DNA of 64,000 nt, from contig NW_027478539.1 of assembly GCF_051014685.1 (NCBI RefSeq), positions 930,001-994,000 on the forward strand, written 5' to 3'. This document shows, one piece after another, positions 48,457-60,006 of the stretch. The notes under the pieces were generated by a model, which was not told the DNA's origin, searched no databases, and saw only the letters and a program-made list of their open reading frames with translations. The translations under genes and the position numbers were made by a program. The DNA comes from Ptiloglossa arizonensis (taxonomy: Eukaryota; Arthropoda; Insecta; Hymenoptera; Colletidae). Numbering within the stretch: the first letter of the stretch is position 1; the number at the start of each line of letters is the position of its first letter.

Positions 48457-49331
48457 AGTTTCTCAAGCGTTGCTTACCTCCAAACTGCCATATCTCGCGA
48501 ACGGATTGACCGATCCGCAAAATTCCTGTTGCATCTGAAAGTAGAAACTCGCCCGATTACAACGGTGTGCGTACTTTTCCCCTAGACCGTTCTAGTTATG
48601 CTTGTCGAGCATCAGAACTGTGAAAATTTTGAGTTTCTCAACCGTTTCTTACCTCCAAACTGCCATATCACGCGAACGGATTGACCAATCCGCAAAATTT
48701 CTGTTGCATCTGAAAGTAGAAAGTCGCCCGATTGCAACGGTATGCGTACATTTCCCCTAGACCGTTCTAGTTATGCTTGTCGAGCATCAGAACTGCGATA
48801 ATTTTGAGTTTCTCAAGCGTTTCTTACCTCCAAACTGCCGTATCTCGCGAACGGATTGACCAATCCGCAAAATTTCTGTTGCATCTGAAAGTAGAAACTC
48901 GCCCGATTACAACGGTATGCGTACTTTTCCCCTAGTCCGTTCTAGTTATTCGTTTCGAGCATCAGAACTGCGAAAATTTTGAGTTTCTCAAGCGTTTCTT
49001 ACCTCCAAACTGCCATATCTCGCGAACGGATTGACCAATCCGCAAAATTTCTGTTGCATCTGAAAGTAGAAAGTCGCCCGATTACAACGGTATGCGTACT
49101 TTTCCCCTAGGCCGTTCTGGTTATTCGTTTCGAGCATCAGAACTGTGAAAATTTTGAGTTTCTCAAGCGTTTCTTACCTCCAAACTGCCATATCTCGCGA
49201 ACGGATTGACCAATCCGCAAAATTTCTGTTGCATCTGAGAGTAGAAACTCGCCCGATTACAACGGTATGCGTACTTTTCCCCTAGACCGTTCTAGTTATG
49301 CTTGTCGAGCATCAGAACTGTGAAAATTTTG
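48457..49331 (+). repeat. 5-monomer HOR (875 bp), copy 2
   Basis: Tandem partner of 47582-48456. The private change ggtgtgcg lies near 48566. After it come one plain monomer (49332) and another X' (49507), whose successor is a chimera with a catcacgcg head and a K-like gcaaaaatgttg tail. Confidence 0.85.
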
Positions 49332-52306
49332 AGTTTCTCAACCGTTTCTTACCTCCAAACTGCCATATCTCGCGAACGGATTGACCAATCCGCAAAATTT
49401 CTGTTGCATCTGAAAGTAGAAACTCGCCCGATTACAACGGTATGCGTACTTTTCCCCTAGGCCGTTGTAGTTATTCGTTTCGAGCATGAGAACTTCGAAA
49501 ATTTTGAGTTTCTCAAGCGTTGCTTACCTCCAAACTGCCATATCTCGCGAACAGATTGACCGATCCGCAAAATTCCTGTTGCATCTGAAAGTAGAAACTC
49601 GCCCGATTACAACGGTATGCGTACTTTTCCCCTAGACCGTTCTAGTTATGCTTGTCGAGCATCAGAACTGTGAAAATTTTGAGTTTCTCAACCGTTTCTT
49701 ACCTCCAAACTGCCATATCACGCGAACGGATTGACCAATCCGCAAAATTTCTGTTGCATCTGAAAGTAGAAAGTCGCCCGATTACAACGGTATGCGTACT
49801 TTTCCCCTAGGCCGTTCTAGTTATTCGTTTCGAGCACCAGAACTGCAAAAATGTTGAGTTTCTCAAGCGTTTCTTACCTACAAACTGCCATATCTCGCGA
49901 ACGGATTGACCAATCCGCAAAATTTCTGTTGCATCTGAAAGTAGATAGTCGCCCGATTACAACGGTATGCGTACTTTTCCCCTAGACCGTTCTAGTTATG
50001 CTTGTCGAGCATCAGAACTGCGAAAATTTTGAGTTTCTCAAGCGTTTCTTACCTCCAAACTGCCATATCTCGCGAACGGATTGACTAATCCGCAAAATTT
50101 CTGTTGCATCTGACAGTAGAAACTCGCCCGATTAGAACGGTATGCGTACTTTTCTCCTAGGCCGTTCTAGTTATTCGTTTCGAGCATCAGAACTGCGAAA
50201 ATTTTGAGTTTCTCAAGCGTTTCTTACCTCCAAACTGCCATATCTCGCGAACGGATTGACCAATCCGCAAAGTTTCTGTTGCATCTGAAAGTAGAAACTC
50301 GCCCGATTACAACGGTATGCGTACTTTTCCCCTAGACCGTTCTAGTTATGCTTGTCGAGCATCAGAACTGTGAAAATTTTGAGTTTCTCAACCGTTTCTT
50401 ACCTCCAAACTGCCATATCACGCGAACGGATTGACCAATCCGCAAAATTTCTGTTGCATCTGAAAGTAGAAAGTCGCCCGATTGCAACGGTATGCGTACA
50501 TTTCCCCTAGACCGTTCTAGTTATGCTTGTCGAGCATCAGAACTGCGATAATTTTGAGTTTCTCAAGCGTTTCTTACCTCCAAACTGCCGTATCTCGCGA
50601 ACGGATTGACCAATCCGCAAAATTTCTGTTGCATCTGAAAGTAGAAACTCGCCCGATTACAACGGTATGCGTACTTTTCCCCTAGTCCGTTCTAGTTATT
50701 CGTTTCGAGCATCAGAACTGCGAAAATTTTGAGTTTCTCAAGCGTTTCTTACCTCCAAACTGCCATATCTCGCGAACGGATTGACCAATCCGCAAAATTT
50801 CTGTTGCATCTGAAAGTAGAAAGTTGCCCGATTACAACGGTATGCGTACTTTTCCCCTAGGCCGTTCTGGTTATTCGTTTCGAGCATCAGAACTGTGAAA
50901 ATTTTGAGTTTCTCAAGCGTTTCTTACCTCCAAACTGCCATATCTCGCGAACAGATTGACCAATCCGCAAAATTTCTGTTGCATCTGAGAGTAGAAACTC
51001 GCCCGATTACAACGGTATGCGTACTTTTCCCCTAGTCCGTTCTAGTTATTCGTTTCGAGCATCAGAACTGCGAAAATTTTGAGTTTCTCAAGCGTTTCTT
51101 ACCTCCAAACTGCCATATCTCGCGAACGGATTGACCAATCCGCAAAATTTCTGTTGCATCTGAAAGTAGAAACTCGCCCGATTACAACGGTATGCGTACT
51201 TTTCCCCTAGTCCGTTTTAGTTATTCGTTTCGAGCATCAGAACTGCGAAAATTTTGAGTTTCTCAAGCGTTTCTTACCTCCAAACTGCCATATCTCGCGA
51301 ACGGATTGACCAATCCGCAAAATTTCTGTTGCATCTGAAAGTAGAAACTCTCCCGATTACAACGGTATGCGTACTTTTCCCCTAGGCCGTTGTAGTTATT
51401 CGTTTCGAGCATGAGAACTGCGAAAATTTTGGGTTTCCCAAGCGTTGCTTACCTCCAAACTGCCATATCTCGCGAACGGATTGACCAATCCGCAAAATTT
51501 CTGTTGCATCTGAAAGCAGAAACTCGCCCGATTACAGCGGTATGCGTACTTTTCCCCTAGGCCGTTCTGGTTATTCGTTTCGAGCATTAGAATTGTGAAA
51601 ATTTTGAGTTTCTCAACCGTTTCTTACCTCCAAACTGCCATATCACGCGAACGGATTGACCAATCCGCAAAATTTCTGTTGCATCTGAAAGTAGAAAGTC
51701 GCCCGATTACAACGGTATGCGTACTTTTCCCCTAGGCCGTTCTAGTTATTCGTTTCGAGCATCAGAACTGCAAAAATGTTGAGTTTCTCAAGCGTTTCTT
51801 ACCTACAAACTGCCATATCTCGCGAACGGATTGACCAATCCGCAAAATTTCTGTTGCATCTGAAAGTAGATAGTCGCCCGATTACAACGGTATGCGTACT
51901 TTTCCCCTAGACCGTTCTAGTTATGCTTGTCGAGCATCAGAACTGCGAAAATTTTGAGTTTCTCAAGCGTTTCTTACCTCCAAACTGCCATATCTCGCGA
52001 ACGGATTGACTAATCCGCAAAATTTCTGTTGCATCTGACAGTAGAAACTCGCCCGATTAGAACGGTATGCGTACTTTTCTCCTAGGCCGTTCTAGTTATT
52101 CGTTTCGAGCATCAGAACTGCGAAAATTTTGAGTTTCTCAAGCGTTTCTTACCTCCAAACTGCCATATCTCGCGAACGGATTGACCAATCCGCAAAGTTT
52201 CTGTTGCATCTGAAAGTAGAAACTCGCCCGATTACAACGGTATGCGTACTTTTCCCCTACTCCGTTCTAGTTATTCGTTTCGAGCATCAGAACTGCGAAA
52301 ATTTTG

Positions 52307-53356
52307 AGTTTCTCAAGCGTTTCTTACCTCCAAACTGCCATATCTCGCGAACGGATTGACCAATCCGCAAAATTTCTGTTGCATCTGAAAGTAGAAACTC
52401 GCCCGATTACAACGGTATGCGTACTTTTCCCCTAGGCCGTTGTAGTTATTCGTTTCGAGCATGAGAACTTCGAAAATTTTGAGTTTCTCAAGCGTTGCTT
52501 ACCTCCAAACTGCCATATCTCGCGAACGGATTGACCGATCCGCAAAATTCCTGTTGCATCTGAAAGTAGAAACTCGCCCGATTACAACGGTATGCGTACT
52601 TTTCCCCTAGACCGTTCTAGTTATGCTTGTCGAGCATCAGAACTGTGAAAATTTTGAGTTTCTCAAGCGTTTCTTACCTCCAAACTGCCATATCTCGCGA
52701 ACGGATTGACCAATCCGCAAAATTTCTGTTGCATCTGAAAGTAGAAACTCGCCCGATTACAACGGTATGCGTACTTTTCCCCTAGGCCGTTGTAGTTATT
52801 CGTTTCGAGCATCAGAACTGTGAAAATTTTGAGTTTCTCAAGCGTTTCTTACCTCCAAACTGCCATATCTCGCGAACGGATTGACCAATCCGCAAAATTT
52901 CTGTTGCATCTGAAAGTAGAAACTCGCCCGATTACAACGGTATGCGTACTTTTCCCCTAGGCCGTTGTAGTTATTCGTTTCGAGCATGAGAACTTCGAAA
53001 ATTTTGAGTTTCTCAAGCGTTGCTTACCTCCAAACTGCCATATCTCGCGAACGGATTGACCGATCCGCAAAATTCCTGTTGCATCTGAAAGTAGAAACTC
53101 GCCCGATTACAACGGTATGCGTACTTTTCCCCTAGACCGTTCTAGTTATGCTTGTCGAGCATCAGAACTGTGAAAATTTTGAGTTTCTCAAGCGTTTCTT
53201 ACCTCCAAACTGCCATATCTCGCGAACGGATTGACCAATCCGCAAAATTTCTGTTGCATCTGAAAGTAGAAACTCGCCCGATTACAACGGTATGCGTACT
53301 TTTCCCCTAGGCCGTTGTAGTTATTCGTTTCGAGCATCAGAACTGTGAAAATTTTG
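52307..53356 (+). repeat. Tandem pair of an identical 3-monomer unit (2 x 525 bp)
   Basis: The monomers at 52307, 52482 and 52657 recur at 52832, 53007 and 53182 with no difference that I could see. Order: plain monomer with gttgtag and catgagaacttcg, X' with gaccgatcc and attcctg, plain monomer with gttgtag and catcagaactgtg. No divergence over 525 bases makes this one of the youngest duplications in the window. Confidence 0.87.
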
Positions 53357-55456
53357 AGTTTCTCAAGCGTTTCTTACCTCCAAACTGCCATATCTCGCGA
53401 ACGGATTGACCAATCCGCAAAATTTCTGTTGCATCTGAAAGTAGAAACTCGCCCGATTACAACGGTATGCGTACTTTTCCCCTAGTCCGTTTTAGTTATT
53501 CGTTTCGAGCATCAGAACTGCGAAAATTTTGAGTTTCTCAAGCGTTTCTTACCTCCAAACTGCCATATCTCGCGAACGGATTGACCAATCCGCAAAATTT
53601 CTGTTGCATCTGAAAGTAGAAACTCTCCCGATTACAACGGTATGCGTACTTTTCCCCTAGGCCGTTGTAGTTATTCGTTTCGAGCATGAGAACTGCGAAA
53701 ATTTTGGGTTTCCCAAGCGTTGCTTACCTCCAAACTGCCATATCTCGCGAACGGATTGACCAATCCGCAAAATTTCTGTTGCATCTGAAAGCAGAAACTC
53801 GCCCGATTACAGCGGTATGCGTACTTTTCCCCTAGGCCGTTCTGGTTATTCGTTTCGAGCATTAGAATTGTGAAAATTTTGAGTTTCTCAACCGTTTCTT
53901 ACCTCCAAACTGCCATATCTCGCGAACGGATTGACTATTCCGCAAAATTTCTGTTGCATCTGAAAGTAGAAACTCGCCCGATTACAACGGTATGCGTACT
54001 TTTCCCCTAGACCGTTCTAGTTATGCTTGTCGAGCATCAGAACTGTGAAAATTTTGAGTTTCTCAACCGTTTCTTACCTCCAAACTGCCATATCACGCGA
54101 ACGGATTGACCAATCCGCAAAATTTCTGTTGCATCTAAAAGTAGAAAGTCGCCCGATTGCAACGGTATGCGTACATTTCCCCTAGACCGTTCTAGTTATG
54201 CTTGTCGAGCATCAGAACTGCGATAATTTTGAGTTGCTCAAGCGTTTCTTACCTCCAAACTGCCATATCTCGCGAACGGATTGACCAATCCGCAAAATTT
54301 CTGTTGCATCTGAAAGTAGAAACTCGCCCGATTACAACGGTATGCGTACTTTTCCCCTAGGCCGTTGTAGTTATTCGTTTCGAGCATCAGAACTGTGAAA
54401 ATTTTGAGTTTCTCAAGCGTTTCTTTCCTCCAAACTGCCATATCTCGCGAACGGATTGACCAATCCGCAAAATTTCTGTTGCATCTGAAAGTAGAAACTC
54501 GCCCGATTACAACGGTATGCGTACTTTTCCCCTAGTCCGTTTTAGTTATTCGTTTCGAGCATCAGAACTGCGAAAATTTTGAGTTTCTCAAGCGTTTCTT
54601 ACCTCCAAACTGCCATATCTCGCGAACGGATTGACCAATCCGCAAAATTTCTGTTGCATCTGAAAGTAGAAACTCTCCCGATTACAACGGTATGCGTACT
54701 TTTCCCCTAGGCCGTTCTAGTTATTCGTTTCGAGCATGAGAACTGCGAAAATTTTGGGTTTCCCAAGCGTTGCTTACCTCCAAACTGCCATATCTCGCGA
54801 ACGGATTGACCAATCCGCAAAATTTCTGTTGCATCTGAAAGCAGAAACTCGCCCGATTACAGCGGTATGCGTACTTTTCCCCTAGGCCGTTCTGGTTATT
54901 CGTTTCGAGCATCGGATTTGTGAAAATTTTGAGTTTCTCAACCGTTTCTTACCTCCAAACTGCCATATCTCGCGAACGGATTGACTATTCCGCAAAATTT
55001 CTGTTGCATCTGAAAGTAGAAACTCGCCCGATTACAACGGTATGCGTACTTTTCCCCTAGACCGTTCTAGTTATGCTTGTCGAGCATCAGAACTGTGAAA
55101 ATTTTGAGTTTCTCAACCGTTTCTTACCTCCAAACTGCCATATCACGCGAACGGATTGACCAATCCGCAAAATTTCTGTTGCATCTGAAAGTAGAAAGTC
55201 GCCCGATTGCAACGGTATGCGTACATTTCCCCTAGACCGTTCTAGTTATGCTTGTCGAGCATCAGAACTGCGATAATTTTGAGTTTCTCAAGCGTTTCTT
55301 ACCTCCAAACTGCCATATCTCGCGAACGGATAGACCAATCTGCAAAATTTCTGTTGCATCTGAAAGTAGAAACTCGCCCGATTACAACGGTATGCGTACT
55401 TTTCCCCTAGTCCGTTCTAGTTATTCGTTTCGAACATCAGAACTGCGAAAATTTTG
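53357..55456 (+). repeat. 6-monomer HOR in tandem (2 x 1,050 bp)
   Basis: Units 53357-54406 and 54407-55456 share ccgttttag, aactctcccg, gaaagcag with attacagcgg, gactattcc, catcacgcg and gataattttg in the same order. Differences include tttcctcc in 54407, cattagaattgtg versus catcggatttgtg at the end of the gaaagcag monomers, catctaaaag near 54135 and gagttgctc near 54231. A 3-monomer partial copy (ccgttttag, aactctcccg, gaaagcag) is at 51082-51606. The sixth monomers differ: 55282 carries cggatagaccaatctgc and belongs to the next domain's unit. Confidence 0.83.
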
Positions 55457-56156
55457 AGTTTCTCAAGCGTTTCTTACCTCCAAACTGCCATATCTCGCGA
55501 ACGGATTGACCAATCCGCAAAATTTCTGTTGCGTCTGAAAGTAGAAACTCGCCCGATTACAACGGTATGCGTACTTTTCCCCTAGGCCGTTCTAGTTATT
55601 CGCTTCGAGCATCAGAACTGCAAAAATGTTGAGTTTCTCAAGCGTTTCTTACCTACAAACTGCCATATCTCGCGAACGGATTGACCAATCCGCAAAATTT
55701 CTGTTGCATCTGAAAGTAGAAAGTCGCCCGATTACAACGGTTTGCGTACTTTTCCCCTAGGCCGTTGTAGTTATTCGTTTCGAGCATGAGAACTGCGAAA
55801 ATTTTGGGTTTCTCAAGCGTTGCTTACCTCCAAACTGCCATATCTCGCGAACGGATTGACCAATCCGCAATATTTCTGTTGCATCTGAAAGTAGAAACTC
55901 GCCCGATTACAACGTTATGCGTACTTTTCCCCTAGGCCGTTGTAGTTATTCGTTTCGAGCATGAGAACTTCGAAAATTTTGAGTTTCTCAAGCGTTGCTT
56001 ACCTCCAAACTGCCATATCTCGCGAACGGATTGACCGATCCGCAAAATTCCTGTTGCATCTGAAAGTAGAAACTCGCCCGATTACAACGGTATGCGTACA
56101 TTTCCCCTAGACCGTTCTAGTTATGCTTGTCGAGCATCAGAACTGCGATAATTTTG
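55282..56156 (+). repeat. 5-monomer HOR (875 bp) AA-K-L-AB-X', copy 1
   Basis: Matches 56157-57031 in direct tandem and 59132-60006 at a distance. This copy's X' monomer (55982) has tacatttcccc and ends gataattttg, as does the X' at 58957 that precedes copy 3. Private change: attcgcttcgag near 55600. Confidence 0.86.
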
Positions 56157-57031
56157 AGTTTCTCAAGCGTTTCTTACCTCCAAACTGCCATATCTCGCGA
56201 ACGGATAGACCAATCTGCAAAATTTCTGTTGCATCTGAAAGTAGAAACTCGCCCGATTACAACGGTATGCGTACTTTTCCCCTAGTCCGTTCTAGTTATT
56301 CGTTTCGAACATCAGAACTGCGAAAATTTTGAGTTTCTCAAGCGTTTCTTACCTCCAAACTGCCATATCTCGCGAACGGATTGACCAATCCGCAAAATTT
56401 CTGTTGCGTCTGAAAGTAGAAACTCGCCCGATTACAACGGTATGCGTACTTTTCCCCTAGGCCGTTCTAGTTATTCGTTTCGAGCATCAGAACTGCAAAA
56501 ATGTTGAGTTTCTCAAACGTTTCTTACCTACAAACTGCCATATCTCGCGAACGGATTGACCAATCCGCAAAATTTCTGTTGCATCTGAAAGTAGAAAGTC
56601 GCCCGATTACAACGGTTTGCGTACTTTTCCCCTAGGCCGTTGTACTTATTCGTTTCGAGCATGAGAACTGCGAAAATTTTGGGTTTCTCAAGCGTTGCTT
56701 ACCTCCAAACTGCCATACCTCGCGAACGGATTGACCAATCCGCAATATTTCTGTTGCATCTGAAAGTAGAAACTCGCCCGATTACAACGTTATGCGTACT
56801 TTTCCCCTAGGCCGTTGTAGTTATTCGTTTCGAGCATGAGAACTTCGAAAATTTTGAGTTTCTCAAGCGTTGCTTACCTTCAAACTGCCATATCTCGCGA
56901 ACGGATTGACCGATCCGCAAAATTCCTGTTGCATCTGAAAGTAGAAACTCGCCCGATTACAACGGTATGCGTACTTTTCCCCTAGACCGTTCTAGTTATG
57001 CTTGTCGAGCATCAGAACTGTGAAAATTTTG
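56157..57031 (+). repeat. 5-monomer HOR (875 bp) AA-K-L-AB-X', copy 2
   Basis: Tandem partner of copy 1. Its X' (56857) has accttcaaac, a marker shared with copy 3 (59832) and with 63682, so copies 2 and 3 are closer to each other than to copy 1. Private changes: caaacg near 56517, gttgtactt near 56641 and catacctcg near 56715. Confidence 0.86.
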
Positions 57032-59131
57032 AGTTTCCCAACCGTTTCTTACCTCCAAACTGCCATATCTCGCGAACGGATTGACCAATCCGCAAAATTT
57101 CTGTTGCATCTGAAAGTAGAAAGTCGCCCGATTGCAACGGTATGCGTACATTTCCGCTAGACCGTTCTAGTTATGCTTGTCGAGCATCAGAACTGCGATA
57201 ATTTTGAGTTTCTCAAGCGTTTCTTACCTCCAAACTGCCATATCTCGAGAACGGATTGACCAATCCGCAAAATTTCTGTTGCATCTGAAAGTAGAAACTC
57301 GCCCCTTTACAACGGTATGCGTACTTTTCCCCTAGGCCGTTGTAGTTATTCGTTTCGAGCATGAGAACTTCGAAAATTTTGAGTTTCTCAAGCGTTGCTT
57401 ACCTCCAAACTGCCATATCTCGCGAACGGATTGACCGATCCGCAAAATTCCTGTTGCATCTGAAAGTAGAAACTCGCCCGATTACAACGGTATGCGTACT
57501 TTTCCCCTAGACCGTTCTAGTTATGCTTGTCGAGCATCAGAACTGTGAAAATTTTGAGTTTCTCAACCGTTTCTTACCTCCAAACTGCCATATCACGCGA
57601 ACGGATTGACCAATCCGCAAAATTTCTGTTGCATCTGAAAGTAGAAAGTCGCCCGATTGCAACGGTATGCGTACATTTCCCCTAGACCGTTCTAGTTATG
57701 CTTGCCGAGCATCAGAACTGCGATAATTTTGAGTTTCTCAAGCGTTTCTTACCTCCAAACTGCCATATCTCGCGAACGGATAGACCAATCTGCAAAATTT
57801 CTGTTGCATCTGAAAGTAGAAACTCGCCCGATTACAACGGTATGCGTACTTTTCCCCTAGTCCGTTCTAGTTATTCGTTTCGAACATCAGAACTGCGAAA
57901 ATTTTGAGTTTCTCAAGCGTTTCTTACCTCCAAACTGCCATATCTCGCGAACGGATTGACCAATCCGCAAAATTTCTGTTGCATCTGAAAGTTGAAACTC
58001 GCCCGATTGCAACGGTATGCGTACATTTCCGCTAGACCGTTCTAGTTATGCTTGTCGAGCATCAGAACTGCGATAATTTTGAGTTTCTCAAGCGTTTCTT
58101 ACCTCCAAACTGCCATATCTCGAGAACGGATTGACCAATCCGCAAAATTTCTGTTGCATCTGAAAGTAGAAACTCGCCCGTTTACAACGGTATGCGTACT
58201 TTTCCCCTAGGCCGTTGTAGTTCTTCGTTTCGAGCATGAGAACTTCGAAAATTTTGAGTTTCTCAAGCGTTGCTTACCTCCAAACTGCCATATCTCGCGA
58301 ACGGATTGACCGATCCGCAAAATTCCTGTTGCATCTGAAAGTAGAAACTCGCCCGATTACAACGGTATGCGTACTTTTCCCCTAGACCGTTCTAGTTATG
58401 CTTGTCGAGCATCAGAACTGTGAAAATTTTGAGTTTCCCAACCGTTTCTTACCTCCAAACTGCCATATCTCGCGAACGGATTGACCAATCCGCAAAATTT
58501 CTGTTGCATCTGAAAGTAGAAAGTCGCCCGATTGCAACGGTATGCGAACATTTCCCCTAGACCGTTCTAGTTATGCTTGTCGAGCATCAGAACTGCGAAA
58601 ATTTTGAGTTTCTCAAGCGTTTCTTACCTCCAAACTGCCATATCTCGCGAACGGATTGACCAATCCGCAAAATTTCTGTTGCGTCTGAAAGTAGAAACTC
58701 GCCCGATTACAACGGTATGCGTACTTTTCCCCTAGGCCGTTCTAGTTATTCGTTTCGAGCATCAGAACTGCAAAAATGTTGAGTTTCTCAAGCGTTTCTT
58801 ACCTACAAACTGCCATATCTCGCGAACGGATTGACCAATCCGCAAAATTTCTGTTGCATCTGAAAGTAGAAAGTCGCCCGATTGCAACGGTATGCGTACA
58901 TTTCCCCTAGACCGTTCTAGTTATGCTTGTCGAGCATCAGAACTGCGAAAATTTTGAGTTTCTCAAGCGTTGCTTACCTCCAAACTGCCATATCTCGCGA
59001 ACGGATTGACCGATCCGCAAAATTCCTGTTGCATCTGAAAGTAGAAACTCGCCCGATTACAACGGTATGCGTACATTTCCCCTAGACCGTTCTAGTTATG
59101 CTTGTCGAGCATCAGAACTGCGATAATTTTG

Positions 59132-60006
59132 AGTTTCTCAAGCGTTTCTTACCTCCAAACTGCCATATCTCGCGAACGGATAGACCAATCTGCAAAATTT
59201 CTGTTGCATCTGAAAGTAGAAACTCGCCCGATTACAACGGTATGCGTACTTTTCCCCTAGTCCGTTCTAGTTATTCGTTTCGAACATCAGAACTGCGAAA
59301 ATTTTGAGTTTCTCAAGCGTTTCTTACCTCCAAACTGCCATATCTCGCGAACGGATTGACCAATCCGCAAAATTTCTGTTGCGTCTGAAAGTAGAAACTC
59401 GCCCGATTACAAAGGTATGCGTACTTTTCCCCTAGGCCGTTCTAGTTATTCGTTTCGAGCATCAGAACTGCAAAAATGTTGAGTTTCTCAAGCGTTTCTT
59501 ACCTACAAACTGCCATATCTCGCGAACGGATTGACCAATCCGCAAAATTTCTGTTGCATCTGAAAGTAGAAAGTCGCCCGATTACAACGGTTTGCGTACT
59601 TTTCCCCTAGGCCGTTGTAGTTATTCGTTTCGAGCATGAGAACTGCGAAAATTTTGGGTTTCTCAAGCGTTGCTTACCTCCAAACTGCCATATCTCGCGA
59701 ACGGATTGACCAATCCGCAATATTTCTGTTGCATCTGAAAGTAGAAACTCGCCCGATTACAACGTTATGCGTACTTTTCCCCTAGGCCGTTGTAGTTATT
59801 CGTTTCGAGCATGAGAACTTCGAAAATTTTGAGTTTCTCAAGCGTTGCTTACCTTCAAACTGCCATATCTCGCGAACGGATTGACCGATCCGCAAAATTC
59901 CTGTTGCATCTGAAAGTAGAAACTCTCCCGATTACAACGGTATGCGTACTTTTCCCCTAGACCGTTCTAGTTATGCTTGTCGAGCATCAGAACTGTGAAA
60001 ATTTTG
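59132..60006 (+). repeat. 5-monomer HOR (875 bp) AA-K-L-AB-X', copy 3
   Basis: Same order as 56157-57031, 2,975 bases (17 monomers) away, and again followed by a Y monomer with tttcccaaccg and tttccgctag. Private changes: caaaggtatg near 59411 and aactctcccg in the X' monomer near 59925. Confidence 0.86.

Larger units (their letters stand above)
46532..55281 (+). repeat. Domain E: subarray with catcacgcg, gagagtag and X' types
   Basis: Characterised by X' (gcgttgctt with gaccgatcc and aaattcctgttgc), Y monomers with catcacgcg in place of catctcgcg (near 47093, 47793, 48668, 49718, 50418, 51643, 54093 and 55143), tgccgtatc monomers, gagagtag monomers and L monomers with gtagatagtc. Distances between catcacgcg copies are 700, 875, 1,050, 700, 1,225, 2,450 and 1,050 bases, all whole multiples of 175, so unit length changes by whole monomers. 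Boundaries are approximate. Confidence 0.78.
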
